From NCBI GenBank assembly GCA_002633005.1, contig NMRA01000885.1, positions 33,842 through 97,841 of the forward strand: 64,000 nt of DNA. The letters run 5' to 3'. Position 1 is the first letter of the stretch; every line of letters begins with the position of its first letter. Position numbers and translations under genes: made by a program. The notes under the pieces were generated by a model, which was given only the letters and a program-made list of their open reading frames with translations, was not told where the DNA came from and did not search any database. Shown here one piece after another: positions 26,840 through 39,664 of the stretch. The stretch comes from Phoronis australis (lineage: Eukaryota > Phoronida > Phoronidae).

Positions 26840-28015
26840 GATGCAAGATTGACAGTCTAACAGTTCAAAGATTCTTGTATGTGGTACTAGTCAGTAATGT
26901 GAGACAACTGCGTGACTGTGTTTAACGTAAAATGCAATCCATGCTCGGTGTATGTGACCAAATATAAATAAACTTTAAGAAAAATACACTGTTGGAAACT
27001 ATTTTTTATTCCACTCGTTTCCAATGACTCATATCGATGCTAGTCCTTATTTCGCTCTTGAACAATTGTGCTAGAACATTTTCTTGCAGTGTAGGGCATA
27101 GATGGCGCATTGTACTAGCATTTTGTCATGTCAGTATAACAAAACATGACACCGTTATAATCTCTTAAGCATTTTTTACCAAATATCTTACAATTCGTGA
27201 CAAATTGCTGCCCAAATTAGTTCATACCAGTAAGTATCCAATGAACTTCTTGCACAATTACCAACTGCTATATTTCCTTCTTGTCTCTTGTTAAATGGTC
27301 GCAAGTATCAAGACTCTGATCTGAGGAGGCTTGTTAATTACCAACGCCAGAAATTTGTAACATGCACTACTGCGCATGCGCTAAATCTTGCCAGCAGCCC
27401 TCCATAAGAGCAGGCTATAATCAGGAATTTATAAGCGAGGGGAGATAACTGCACAATTTGCCGATAGCCTGTCGCATAGAGTGTATGTTAAGACTTGTTA
27501 CTGCCAAATATCAGCGTCATTGGTGAAAAATTTTCCACGTCTCTTGAAGTTTGAAGTTTGTTCCATTCAGGCCTATGTTAACGATCGTCCGGAAGCCCAT
27601 ATCTGAGCGCATAGCTCATTTTGAAGTCAAGTTTGTGGCTGAATTCATTTTGCCATCGGATTTGCCGATAGCGGAGGTGATTACCAGGAGTACTCAGAGG
27701 TTGCTGGTTCAAATTTCATGCTGTTTTTTGAAAAATTTTCCACGTCTCTTGTGTTCAGAAAATGGATCCACGTACAGTGCTGTGAGATTAAATGTTGCCG
27801 ATCGCGCCGGCTGTCTTGCAATGGAATTTGCACTGAAGCTGTTCAAAGATTTGTACTTTGCTTTAACTTGAATTTATAATCAAAGAAATCTTTTCAACTG
27901 GACTATTGTATCATTAAGTTGAATGTAATAATCTTATAAACTGAAATTGATATACTGCTAACAGCCAATTATGAAAACAGTTGTTGCCAATGGACACCAA
28001 AGAACCATTATAAGC
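26840..28015. other. Gene-free stretch 3' of olfactomedin exon
   Basis: Contains an open frame of 106 codons at 27551-27871 with no recognisable domain and a tRNA-like word GCTGGTTCAAATTTC near 27705 without a foldable tRNA. Nothing else noted. Confidence 0.4.
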
Positions 28016-28791
28016 TTATTTCCACGTTATTTCTACTCTTAACTGATGACCCCTGTCCCACACATAAAGCACTTTATCCATGGGGTCATAATGAGCGTGT
28101 GCTGCATAGCCATATTCATTACTGTAACTTATACCTGGGTTGGTGACAATGTTGTTGTCACATGTGTCAAACACATGCGAGATGGAGCTGCTTTCATAAC
28201 GATAGCTGTCGGTCACGTAAAGTTTGCCGCAGACCATAAATGCATTGCCCTTTGACGTTTTTGTGATGGGAATTTGCCAGGTTTTGTCAACGGCGAATGT
28301 CAGTGGGTCAACCCTGCCCAAGACGAAGTTACAATTTTGGTCTACGTTTGCCCAAACAATATAAACCCCTGATTCATCGAATTCAATGTCAATATCAGAA
28401 AATCCGCGCCACTGGTAAGAGCATTTATTTCTAAAGGCCACGTTAGTGCCGAAGTTTGACAATTTAATCAATTTGTATGGCTTGCTCAAGTTTGCCAAGT
28501 CATACACAAGTACCAGTGATGCATTTGTCTGTGCGCAGAACAGTTTTCCACCAATCATCTGGGCTTGAGCGCCATCGCAACCTGTTGGCAAGCGGTAAGA
28601 CTTGACATTTTGGTTGTTTGTGAAGTCTGCCTCTGAAGGATATAGGTTTAGAGTTCTTGCATTATCGTAACCATCCATGCTGTAGAACGCTCCTGTTTTT
28701 GATAGTTGGTCCCTTCCAAATGTACCTTGAGTAGAGCCTCTTTGGGAGAGAACCTGTCCCTTCTTGAACCCCAGTATGTCTCTGCATTTGG
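28016..28791 (-). CDS. Olfactomedin-domain terminal exon
   Basis: 776 nt from acceptor TCACAG|CCAAATGC to TAA at 28016-28018, 257 residues. Landmarks are GAFYSMDGYDNARTL, LPTGCDGAQAQMIGGKLFC, the acidic strand FSDIDIEFDESGVYIVWA, MVCGKLYVTDSY, SYSNEYGYAAHAHYDPMDK and the terminal VWDRGHQL. Length and motif order fit a whole olfactomedin propeller with its disulfide cysteines. The frame is uninterrupted. Confidence 0.88.
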
Positions 28792-30178
28792 CTGTGAATG
28801 CAATTAGTTATGCGTGACTACTCCACATTCAGCAACTGATGGGCAGATTATGTTAAATATTATCAACTGTACAAAGTATAGTCTGTGAAAATGCCTTTGT
28901 TTAGGTGAAATTATTTTGATTGAAACGGTGGAAAATAAATTGCAATCTGTGTTCTTCGGGTAAAAACTTGTCTCAAGTCTTAGACATTAAATGTCACAAA
29001 AATTACCACAGTTCCAAAGGCTATACATGACTACACTTATCTGTACAAAGTGTGTGAAGTTTTGCGTTTCATGACCGCGTTTTGTCGTTCAGCAACTTTT
29101 CCAGACGTGAGGGGTTCTGAACGTGCGATAACATCTGGCTCTTTTGTTAACTGCCCAGCACATGTTTTGTGCCGTATGACAACAAGCAGGCCAATTATCT
29201 CCCAGGCTTCAAACGGTTACCGAAACCTGGCAGAATGGATTGTCTTAACTTCTGTAAGTTGTAGTTGGACAATTTTGGTGATTCAAAAACTATAAATATG
29301 ATCACCGTTTGACAAGGAATTCAGAAATGCTGTTTGTTTATATTCAAATATGTTACAACTTATCTTTCATTTTTAGCAGAACAGACCAGTTAGGCTACAT
29401 ACCATATGATCGGTGATTAGAGTAATTATCGAACAAAAGAGAGCTGGCCCTCTAACCACAAATGCGAAAAAGAAGTTAATCAGTGGTGTAAAATATTGGC
29501 TACAGGGGTTATCTCCCCAACTTGTTGTTGGGCTATAGAATCGAACTAGTTGGGAGCAACGGGAAAACGACGTAATGTTTCAGGATTTTTACTAGGACAC
29601 CTAACAAAATCTTAGGATGCATTGGTGACCTGCTTGTCGCCAAATTGAGCCCTGGCATTTTTGGAGAAGCATTAAAATGCTTTCTAAAGATGATAACATT
29701 GCAGCTCCAGCATATCTCTTATAAGATATTTTGTTTTAATTTTCTAAAACGACTTTAGCAAAAATGATATTGACAAGGAAATGCTAACAATTCTTTTTGA
29801 CTCACTTGCTTGTAAAATCTATCTTCCAGGGAACCAATCAGGATTCAAGTTCTGTCGCTTATTTTTATAATGGGCAATATCCTGTCATGGATTTCATTGT
29901 TTTAGTCCTAACTACTGCAAACTTGTTATTTGCCAGGTGGCGCAAACGAATAATGAGTCTTGGTTTTTGTTACACGAATAGAGAACAGAGAAGCAGTTGA
30001 CTAGCATGGGGTCATTCCTGAACTTAGGGCCCCACGTGTCTACCTAAGTGCCTGGATGTCAGATGGTATCATTAACTCTACCGTAGGAATTTCGAGTTGT
30101 CCATTCACTTACCATTAGTTTCTTTGTTCTTACTTACAGTCTCATTCATCAACATGGCATAGGTCAAATTCAGGTGAC
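28016..30178 (-). CDS. Olfactomedin-domain gene, 3' part (linker exon plus olfactomedin exon)
   Basis: Exons 30178-30113 and 28791-28016 join in phase 1 (G|CC) to give the linker [20 protein letters not shown] followed by KCRDILGFKKGQVLSQRGS and a complete olfactomedin domain of about 250 residues ending VWDRGHQLRVEITWK. Olfactomedin domains are extracellular beta-propellers. The linker exon is the paralogue of 8518-8568 in the FReD gene, so the expected first exon is a signal peptide plus coiled coil. That exon is not in place: only an inverted fragment lies upstream at 30305-30509. The gene is therefore broken, or its start lies elsewhere. Confidence 0.7.
29100..29575. repeat. Interspersed repeat, copy 2
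   Basis: Diverged partner of 17205-17685 in the same orientation, lying in the intron of the olfactomedin gene. Confidence 0.55.
30113..30178 (-). CDS. Linker exon of olfactomedin gene (66 nt)
   Basis: Acceptor TTACAG|GTCACC and donor AATG|GTAAGTG bound 66 nt, phase 1 both sides, reading [21 protein letters not shown]. It is 15 nt longer than the copy at 8518-8568; the extra codons lie at the 3' end. Two potential N-glycosylation sites (NLT, NET) are conserved. Confidence 0.65.
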
Positions 30179-30304
30179 CTGTAATTAAATTAAACGAGCT
30201 GTTACAATTTGCTTAACACTGACATCAACAAACTTTGTCTCAGTCATCTTTTTTGAAAGTCTAGTTTTGAAAGGAGTAGTGTACAAATTTATCTGTGCTG
30301 GATG

Positions 30305-30509
30305 TCTGCACAACTGAAATATCTGTCTCGTGTTTACAAGCAAATGAATACAGACTTGAACAACCTAGACGCAACCCACAACAAACTGGAACAGGATTTT
30401 GCTAACCACACACAAAAAGCAAAGGAAACTGATGACTTCCTCAAGTCCCAACAACAAGGCTTACAAATGCAGCAGGCAATATTAATAACGGAGCTTAATG
30501 ACCTTGAAA
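30305..30509 (+). pseudogene. Inverted 3' fragment of the coiled-coil exon
   Basis: The plus strand reads [20 protein letters not shown] and continues to QQAILITELNDLE-A|GTAAGA, about 80% or better identical to the end of the coiled-coil exon at 9446-9650, including its donor. Orientation is opposite to the linker and olfactomedin exons. The signal peptide and first 280 or so residues are absent. The intron that follows (30510-31200) is also a copy, so an inversion rather than retroposition produced it. Confidence 0.75.
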
Positions 30510-31383
30510 GTAAGATACTTCATGAAATTTTAATTCGATTTCAATGCTTGGATGTCTTTTCTCATATATTATTTTGAAGTGCAGAGATGACTACATTAAT
30601 GTGAAAAAACTTAGAAAATCTTACTGCCAAAAGTAGCTATTTTCTGATACTGTAGCAACCATACAATGAAAATAAGACAATGTGTTAATTACGAAGAGAA
30701 TGGAAATTTAAACCTGTCCTATAAAATTTATCTCATCTGTTTCTTTAAATCATGCCATCAAATTACTGTAATCCTATAAATTCTTTAGTTAAGGACATAA
30801 TTTGGCAGTCGATTGTAATTTCATAATGTCAAATAGCTGGGCTACTTCAAAGTTAAGAAACAGTTTCTTTGTTGTTACCATGGTTGGAATGGATGGTACC
30901 AATTGTAATCAAAAATGTTTTACAAGAATGTGAGCACTTGCAGTTTGTGGAATCCAAATCCTTCAAAATCAAAACCCAGCAATTTTGTCAAGCAGTAGGA
31001 AGTCTAAATAACAATGAATCCCCATTATAATGGTCTATAACAACTTCTCGCCTATTTACATTGGCAAGACATTTCAGTCGGCTATTTTTGCGGTCATCCT
31101 CAAATGTCACAACATTCTTAGGAGGACCACGGGTATGTCAGGTACACTGACTTGTGGTGGTCAGTAGTGGTGAGCACATATTTCAGACTTTTCCCCAGGA
31201 GCGAGGACTAACTCAGGTACTTTGCCTTTGCCAGTCTTGCACTCTAACAAAATTAGTGTAAAATTTAGCTGATCGTGTAAATGGTCCATTGATGAAAAAA
31301 TTATGTGGATCACGTTGTCCAACAACATCTGAGGTTATCTACAGCAGCTGCAGTAAATTCACTTTGACATGTTTCGGTGTCAT
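30510..31383. repeat. Inverted copy of gene A intron sequence
   Basis: This continues the inverted segment. Words such as TACTGCCAAAAGTA, AATGCTTGGATGT and TGGTGGTCAGTAGTGGTGAGCAC match the complement of 8800-9445. The copy fades at about 31200. Confidence 0.65.
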
Positions 31384-31389
31384 TTATTC

Positions 31390-32040
31390 TGTAACAGGAG
31401 TGCCCTGAACATGATTATGTAAGTAAGATATATGCGCCCTCTAGTGGTCAAGTTGTGTATTACGTATGGAATTTTCCTATGATGTTGAGTCCTTTGGACA
31501 TGGCCAAATATGGTCAGAGCCTAGGAGCTATGGGCCTCGCCCTTCAGATCGTGTCTGATTGGTTGAAATTGTGTACTTAAGCTTTGTCTCTGTCAGACAC
31601 GAGGAGTCCAGTCGCAGAGTTCAAGAAGCAAACATTTACACCTTCACTCACACCAAATTGCAACTGTTTGTGCAGCTTTCGGGCTCCTCCCGAACTTGGT
31701 TGCCAATAGTTTAGCCCCAGCAATTCTCGGGCTCCTCCCGAGCTTGATTGCATCTCACTTTTCGGATCTGAATAACCAAATTGCCCTGTTCTTGCACACA
31801 CAACTATTAATCAGCGACTGGCTTGCCCGTGTATCAGAATGACTGTATAAATCACAACGCTGCGATACTAAATCATTATTGGAACAACTGGATTGCTTGT
31901 AAGTGTGAAATATTGTAGTTAAATATTCTTACAATAAACCTATGTATTATTCACCAACTTTTAGTTTTCAATATCACCCTCAGTCCGCACCGGGCTCGTA
32001 AAATCGGGGCGCATTGGTCGTAGATACCGCCCCCGTTACT
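31390..32040 (+). mobile_element. Solo LTR (Ty3/gypsy-like), 651 bp
   Basis: The element starts TGTAACAGGAG and ends CCCCGTTACT, imperfect inverted ends. It is flanked by the 5-bp direct repeat TATTC (31385-31389 and 32041-32045). Inside are a poly(A) signal AATAAA (31933-31938) and two copies of CGGGCTCCTCCCGA.CTTG (31679, 31728). No internal gag-pol region follows, so it is a solo LTR. Orientation is inferred from the AATAAA. Confidence 0.6.
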
Positions 32041-32045
32041 TATTC

Positions 32046-32414
32046 AAACACCATCACCAGAAGAGAGAATACAGTGGCCACCTAGCTAGGCCCAGCAACA
32101 AGTGATGAAGCACAGAATGATAGTCAGTTACAGGGAGTGACAATAAACCAGACCAACAATGACAACCTGTTGTGTGCCAGTTGCCTTGAGATTGTGCTTC
32201 CCCCTGCTGGTGTGGACAGCCTCACAATTTTAAGCTCCTTTGTTGTTTCTGCCTGGTCTATTATTGCAAAGTCATTGAAAGAGCACTGCTGATAACAATG
32301 ATTGGAGCTCTGTTGATGAATATTTACTTGTGAACTTCTGTCCGAATTTACGGTATGTTCCCTGGTCCTGTTATTTTTAAATGGCGAACAGTTTCGTCAA
32401 CATAAGTGGAGCCA
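32046..32414. other. No gene seen
   Basis: Short stretch between the solo LTR and the right end of unit B with no recognised feature. Confidence 0.4.
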
Positions 32415-33148
32415 GTGGCTAGTCTGGGAGGACAAGAGTTTAGTTTAAAATCGGACACAGCACTAATTTGGTCAAACCACTGAAGTCACCAACTTCCAAC
32501 TTGAATAATTCAAGTAAGGGATAATAATAAATCATTGCCCGCGTTGGAATCATCCTTGAACTCCATTTGGTTCATTTCATTACCCAATGTAATTGGTAAC
32601 AGTATTCACTGTCTTAAAAAAGCAAAACAGGATTCCATCCTAAATATGGACCTAAGATGGCGCTGCATGTGGCCTTGATCATGATAGCGTTTGTACTCCG
32701 TAGGACTAGCATTTGTGCTTTTTCATTATAATTAATGTAAAATATTGGTAACATGTTTAGTATTTTGCTAACCAATCGTGTGGTCCATCTTGATCTTGTT
32801 TTGCAGTTTGTTACGATGGTAAGTCATTATTCATTTGGGAGTTGATGAATATGATGAAAGTAAAATCACACGATATTTTTATGGACGCTTTCCCTTTTTT
32901 CATGGTACTCTAAAGTGGTTTTCTGAGCTATTTAATATACTCCTGTCCATTTAATGTGTTAATTAATTATATGGGTTAGCAATTAAGACAGCTCAATACC
33001 TAGGTGATATTTTTGATGGTGACAGTCTTAATGTAACCTCTGTAAAGAGTGTCCACCAGACTCGGGTGTCATACCTGCCTCTATCTGCGAGCTAGTGGAG
33101 CACCTTGGCATAAATGTGCATGTATGTTGACATTCAAATACAGTGCGG
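32415..33148. repeat. Right end of duplication unit B
   Basis: Direct partner of 16165-16903. Similarity stops at CATTCAAATACAGTGC, the same place where unit A passes into unit B, which marks the duplication breakpoint. Confidence 0.8.
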
Positions 33149-34260
33149 AGTGCTGGATTAGATTTTCACACGGTCCACAAGCTATAACAAGTTTGGGGTC
33201 TGTCATCATTATCATTACCCCCTTCCTCCCAGTCAACTTTCGATGGGCCCCTGTGACCGGATGAGATGGTCCCCCAATTTTTACTCTCCCAAATTGTCAA
33301 TTGTCCAACTGCTCTCCCTCCATCACCATCGGTTGATGTGCCCCTGTGACAACGAGACAGGTCCCTATTTCACTTGAGGCCCTACTTGTAAGCTGTAGCT
33401 TATAGAGCTGCGCCAAATTGGTAAACTGACAGTGCAGGCAGGACTCTGTGTTTAAGGCGACACTGAGCTCTACTTTGGCATTGTTCACCTCTTACAGATA
33501 GCTAACCTAATTTTACTTTTAGATACATTTTGTTTCAGCTTCGCCTTCTAGTTGCGGCGCTCGGCTAGGATCATCTTCTTCAAACCTGACTAAATATCAT
33601 TGATACGGGAAGTTATTTCTATGGTGAAAGTTGTTAGTGCTTGATTGACTGCTCAGTGCTAACAGGGTTTATATGTTGATCTTAATAAATAACAGAAATT
33701 TGATTGAAACTTCTGTCTTTTTCAACTTTTAGAGCACCTGTGGACGATCGGCAGTCTCGCATGGGCGCAGTGTTGTGGGTTTTTTGTTCTAACGTAAACG
33801 TGATTCGTAGTTCACATTCAAACTAACCACTGGAATGAGTGGCTTTCTCAGTAGAAATACAATATATGTGTACGCCCGTCTGAGTTCAGGCCAGACGTAA
33901 CAGTTTAATAAAATGGATTGGTCTTACCACAGGGTGTCTTCAGGACTACTTTAATTCTGCATGAAAGTGCTCACGTTTTGAGTTTGAGCTCTACAAGAGT
34001 GAAGTTACAAGTTTTGCAACACACCATTAAGCCATTTTCATGTTTTATTGAGGTTTGTGTAGTAGATGAAAAAGAATGCTACACGAAGTTTTGTTTGTTA
34101 AAGGGATGTTATCCGAGTCGTTTTGGAGGTCGATCAAAAAATTATTTTTGGAGTTGTTGTTTTGATGATATTAAGTTTGACCAGATCTGTAAAATTAAAT
34201 TCGTAGTATTTTAGTGATTATATTACGGATCTTTGTTTTTCACCTGTGTCTGTCAGAAAA
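33149..34260. other. No gene seen
   Basis: Short ORFs without recognisable domains. Nothing else supported. Confidence 0.4.
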
Positions 34261-35571
34261 GTGTTGTAATCGGTAATGTTCGGATATACAGACATGGGAT
34301 CCAGTTCAGGTTCGATTCCGCGATGGCACTCATCAGGTTACTTTCTTTGTCGTTGATGTCACTTAAGATATAAAAATTTTACAGGGTTTCAAAACTTCGA
34401 CACAGTTTTGTTATCGGCGGAAAATCGTCTACGATATGGCGGTGATTTTCGTAGAATCTCCCAACAAATGGACCCCTTGTAATCTTGCTTATTCACACAA
34501 AGCCGTCCAACTATTTGAACGTCTGAGTTTGGAATAACATCGAAGGACTAGCGATTAACAAAGTAATTGTATGTATGGGAACCAGCTTACAGCCGAGTTT
34601 CAATCAGTGGTCGATGCATAGGAAAAGGGTCTCACTATTTCATGTCTCCCGATCTGAAACTGATTTAATTCTAAAGGCCCGTACATGTAAAATGCGCAAA
34701 TACTGAGAAGTCCAGGGTGTACACGGTAGGCAATCGGATCATAGCAAATGCGCAATTTTTAATTTGAAAGGCAGTGTTCTTAAAAAGTTGCCAGAAAAAT
34801 GCTTAAATAAACATGTCCCACTTCCCATTTTTGGCGTCTCTTGCTGACTTTCATTTTCTGAAACTCCCCGCTATGGATCGATAATCAGATAATGAAACGT
34901 GGCTCTAGTATTGNACAAGTGTTGTAATCGGTAATGTTCGGATATACAGACATGGGATCCAGTTCAGGTTCGATTCCGCGATGGCACTCATCAGGTTACT
35001 TTCTTTGTCGTTGATGTCACTTAAGATATAAAAATTTTACAGGGTTTCAAAACTTCGACACAGTTTAGTATCGGCGGAAAATCGTCTACGATATGGCGGT
35101 GATTTTCGTAGAATCTCCCATCAAAAGGACCCCTTGTAATCTTGCTTATTCACACAAAGCCGTCCAACTAGTTGAACATTTGAGTTTGGAATACCATCGA
35201 AGGACTAGCGATTAACAAAGTAATTGTATGTATGGGAACCAGCTTACAGCCGAGTTTCAATCAGTGCTCGATGCATAGGAAAAGGGTCTCACTATTTCAT
35301 GTCTCCCGATCTGAAACTGATTTAATTCTAAAGGCCCGTACATGTAAAATGCGCAAATACTGAGAAGTCCAGGGCGTACAGTAGGCAATCGGATCATAGC
35401 AAATGCGCAATTTTTAATTTGAAAGGCAGTGTTCTTAGAAAGTTGCCAGAAAAATGCTTAAATAAACATGTCCCACTTCCCATTTTTTACTTCTCTTGCT
35501 GACTTTCATTTTCTGAAACTCCCCGCTATGGATCGATAATCAGATAATGAAACGTGGCTCTAGTATTGTGT
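34261..35571. repeat. Two near-identical copies around a single N (likely allelic false duplication)
   Basis: 34261-34913 and 34919-35571 are about 653 bp each and nearly identical from GTGTTGTAATCGG to CTCTAGTATTG, differing by scattered substitutions and a small indel. They are separated by one N at 34914. Confidence 0.8.
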
Positions 35572-35989
35572 GAGGTCCGTGTACATTAATTCAGAGAATT
35601 TTCTGAATAACATAAAAATCCTTAGACTAGACCCATGCGTAAACATGTGAGGAATCCGTTTTTGTACGAAAATTCCCAGTAGACTGAAAAAAAGTCCTTG
35701 TTGGCATATTAGTGGTAATGAGTTCAACATAGGATCTTGTACTGATATAGCAACAAATCAATGTCGCGCCCTCGGCCTCATTCCATCGACATCATGACCT
35801 TTTCATGTGTTAGTTTTTTATGAAAACTCGCGTAAAACACAGTCAAATATTTGTTTTCATTCAAAAACAAACATGAACTTTGAGCTACTTCGAAAATAGA
35901 TGTCTGCGACAAATCTCCTGAAAAAATGGTCAGATAGAATAGCAAATGAAGAGATTTGGTGGAAAACTCAACATGAGAGTATAGCGCTA
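35572..35989. other. No gene seen
   Basis: No exon or repeat recognised. Confidence 0.35.
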
Positions 35990-36215
35990 GAGACTCATTG
36001 CAAATAAATCGGCGAAAATGGAAGTGGGTTGGAATACCCTCAGCATCACAAAGCAGGCTCTGTCCTGAAATCCACAGGGAAGTCGAGTCGAACATGGAGA
36101 CCAGTTCAGACCTGGAAGAGGACAATGGAAGCAGAACTTCTTGAAACTGGATACAACACACAGATGGCGATGGCGCTGAGTCAAAAATACCCTATTCACC
36201 ACGGGTGGTAAGGGT
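35990..36215 (+). mobile_element. C-terminal tail of a LINE reverse transcriptase, degenerate
   Basis: The plus strand reads RRKWKWVG, ITKQAL, and in another frame KSTGKSSRTWRPVQTWKRT and EAELLETGY. This matches the conserved tail RRWKWIGH...ALxWNPQGKRxRGRPxxTWRR of RTE-like LINEs. Frameshifts and stops show it is dead. Confidence 0.55.
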
Positions 36216-39200
36216 TTTAAGTCAAGTAAGCTAACTCACGTTACCTCATCCAAGTTTCCGGTAATCATGCAAATATACACACTGGGCCCTCAATCCCTCA
36301 AATTTGGGGCCCAATATCGGCCCTATTCCCCTCTCAATCATATTGAACACGCGAAATTCCACCCAAGAGGCATAAAAATTCCCCTAGTGAAAAATCTCTG
36401 AGTTCACATCACCTGTAACCACACAGGTGACAATTTTTAAGAGCACAAAAGGCTACTTTAAATTGAGGAAGAGCCTATGAGAGCTTGCAACAGGGCGGCG
36501 GTGCTATTGATGGTGATCGGGAGGTAGATTGTTCCCGCCCTCACTCGGCGAAAAAATCGCCTCTCAGTAGGCACTGGCACCGTTCCCCTCGGATGAAAGA
36601 GGCTTCTGCAGAAACCTGATAACTATGATTGCATTGTCCAGTTAACTGAAATTGAGTTCTAAAACGATGTTATGTTTTGGACGAACGAATTACTAGGTGT
36701 TTTAATTTTAAAATTCAACTTGGTCCAGATTGATATTTGAAATCTAACACATGAAATAGACGTAAGAATTATTACAACCAAGAAAGCATTGATGGTCAAA
36801 TAANGTAACCGATATTGCAGTGTCGGTGCCGTTTTTACTGACATTGGTCATGAACCTATCATGTGATATCAAAATTGTTCAGAAACGATTCTGTTTGAAG
36901 CAGAAACTGGAGTAGAAAATTTGGTCAAAAATGACTTGTTCCACACCAAGAAATTGCCTCATTTTGCCCCCAAGAACACTTCCCTTGTATCTCCTAAACC
37001 ACCAAACTTTGTGGTGTCATACTTCACCCAATTTCTCTCATCCCTAATGTGATTTATCAGGCTAAACATGGATCTGAATGGCTGACCCCCCACCTTGCCG
37101 CTTGTTGGCTGTACAGTGGTCGGTGGATCCGTGGACTGATACTAAATGGTTATGAGCATGCTTCATACGCTGCAGGATTGTTGCAGCGATTCACTGAATT
37201 TGCCCAACATTGTGTCGAACATTAACTAGCTGTCACCTCTTCTGTTCCAGGAAATTATCTCTCATTTGAACAAAAACAAAAATTGCAGAGATTACTTGCC
37301 TTCCACGACTACCCTTGAGCAGGACTGAATTTTTTCTTTGTGGATTTAGCCATGATGGGCATCAGACGGAAAATGCCTGGAGACGTCTTCCACAAAAACG
37401 CGAACCAAGCTTTTTGTGAAGCTGTGCTGGTTGCTGACGGAGGATTTGGTGGCCGTCATTTACCACACACGGTAACCTAGCAACTTTAACACTTTAAAGA
37501 TAATGAATTCACTCAAAAATTTTCTTGTAGGAAGTTCGTGTGTAAAGGATAGGGATTTGTAAGTGGCAATAATCTGTCTTCAATAAAAGCAGTGAATACC
37601 GGTTTGAACCCTTTTTACTTGGTCGAACATGTTCATCAAAGTGTCCCTCCTTGGCAATGTACGTAATGCACTCTAAATTTATCGGACGCTGGGAGCATGA
37701 GTATTATTGTACCGAACACCGTTTAAGACACTACATGAATAGGAAAGAGACGAAAGTCGATTGAATGCAGACAAGAATTTTAACTGTATCTTTTAAATTA
37801 GAATTTTGTTTGTAAATCACCCCACTAAGGTAATTGTCTATCATGACATCAGCGCTCACAGTCCAACCATTTCCTGCGGAGCTACAGTGCTCTCGCAAGT
37901 AGACGAGTATTTTAAGCGAAGTCTTCGGCCTCATTTTAAAAAAAATAGTGAAGCCCAACGGCGAAGTTGTAAAGATAATGCAAAACAATGAAGAATTTTG
38001 TTGTTTTAAAGGTATGGTAGAGTAACTACTTCAAAAAGTCTATCCAATCCACGTAATGAATCTTGATTCTTGAGCAAGAAGAGTACAGAGGTGAAGTGTA
38101 CTGTATGTCTCTGCGCATATCATATTTCTTACAGTTAAGACATATTATGTTATTGTATGCATATGCTTGGCAACGCAATAATGTACTAGGTGTTTCTTGT
38201 ATTTTATTGTGGATTTTTGTAAAACAACTCAAATGAAATGAGGAACTTTTCATAACGGTGCTCTCTAGAGTAATGAGAGCACAAAGGTCATTTCCGTATG
38301 ATACCCGTTAAGATTTGGTGGACATACATTCAGCTACTAATAGAGGTTCATTAATTTAAAAGCAGGGGGGATAAATTCCACTCTCAGTTGCTCCCATTGA
38401 TTAACAAGTTCACTGATTTGTTTGATTGTTTTTTCTCCCGCTGTGATCGAAATTCAACCGCTTTATCAGCCACAGCCACAGGCTTTGTAGCGGATTCTGG
38501 GAAATTCATGGAACATGGTGTCCACGTTCATCCATTCATATTACATAATGTAAGGCATTGGTATATCCCACCGCACAGCAGAGGGAATTTGGAATGGTGT
38601 TTTAACACAGTTTTAAACAACAGTGTTCATACCAGTAGGTTGAAAACTCCCGTTCCTATTACATTGGATGAGTAGGTGGCGCTGAAAACCTGTCCATCAC
38701 AAACCTGATCGTAATCTAGCGGGAAAGTGAATTTCAATACGATGCAGGTATTTCGAAATTCAGCTATTTGTTCTTGTTCCGTTTAGCTTTGTCTTGGCTT
38801 TGGCTAATACTCAAAATACTAGGCGACATGGTAAGACGTGGACAGTTTGCCTCAGCATGGAGTCATATTCATCCCTAATTGAATCCCTGAAAGTTGCGTA
38901 ATAAATTCTTTTTATTCAATCCTTTCAGCATCATATTCCAATTATCTAGAATTAGCTGAAAAAGAAGATCTTGGATAACATGCAACTGAATACTTACTTA
39001 AAATAATCCGATATCTTTAGTTTCCGATTATCAACTTTCCTGAATTACACATTGAAAACATTAAGCATTTGACGATGTACTCTTAAGTTTTCGCCAAGCA
39101 TTAGTCCATAAAATGAGTCTCACAAATATTTGCGGTTTCACTACCAAAATTACAGCAAGTTCATATAGAGCAGGTCAAGGGCGTATCATGAGCTGTGGTT

Positions 39201-39476
39201 GCCAACTAATTGGTTGCACGCTTTCGAAATTCAACAATGTTTCTGTACTCAGTTTGATGTCCTCTGTTTGAGAATCGTTGTTAAAAGAGTATCGTTTGCA
39301 AATACGCTTGGACTAAATCGGCTTATATGTACATGTACCTAACAGTACGCTTTGCTATGAAGTGCAGAGAATTCCCTTTGAGAAGCAAACACACAATTGT
39401 CAATATGTCATTCCAGTTACGTTCAAGCGATGTTGGATAAGAGAGAACTCATTATGTTCATGTTAAAAAAAGACTT
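36216..39476. other. Gene-free flank downstream of ZP gene
   Basis: A single N lies at 36804. A 95-codon plus-strand ORF at 38388-38675 has no recognisable domain. No exon was supported on either strand. Confidence 0.4.
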
Positions 39477-39664
39477 TTACGAGTAAACTGGGTTGTCTTT
39501 TCCAGTCAAAACGACCTGCTTCTTCGCCTGTGCCCCAAAGTAGGCAGCGACGCCAATGGTTATCGTGAGAAGTTCCGCAAGTACAACGACAACCACGTAG
39601 AAAACGGTGTTGCTGGTATACCCAGCACAAAGAGGTTGCAAATCTGTCTTGTTCTCGTTGTTTT
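39477..39664 (-). CDS. ZP gene terminal exon: membrane helix and tail
   Basis: Acceptor ATTTCAG|AAAACAAC (phase 1), then NNENKTDLQPLCAGYTSN, a hydrophobic helix VFYVVVVVLAELLTITIGVA and the tail GAQAKKQVVLTGKDNPVYS before TAA at 39477-39479. Type I membrane topology is inferred. Confidence 0.82.

Noticed and set aside
27551-27871. 106-codon plus-strand ORF near the kinase exon
   Set aside because: It has no kinase motif or other domain and no splice link to 26737-26827.
34295-34325. tRNA-like B box GGTTCGATTCC
   Set aside because: No acceptor or T-stem pairing could be formed around it, so neither a tRNA nor a SINE is supported.
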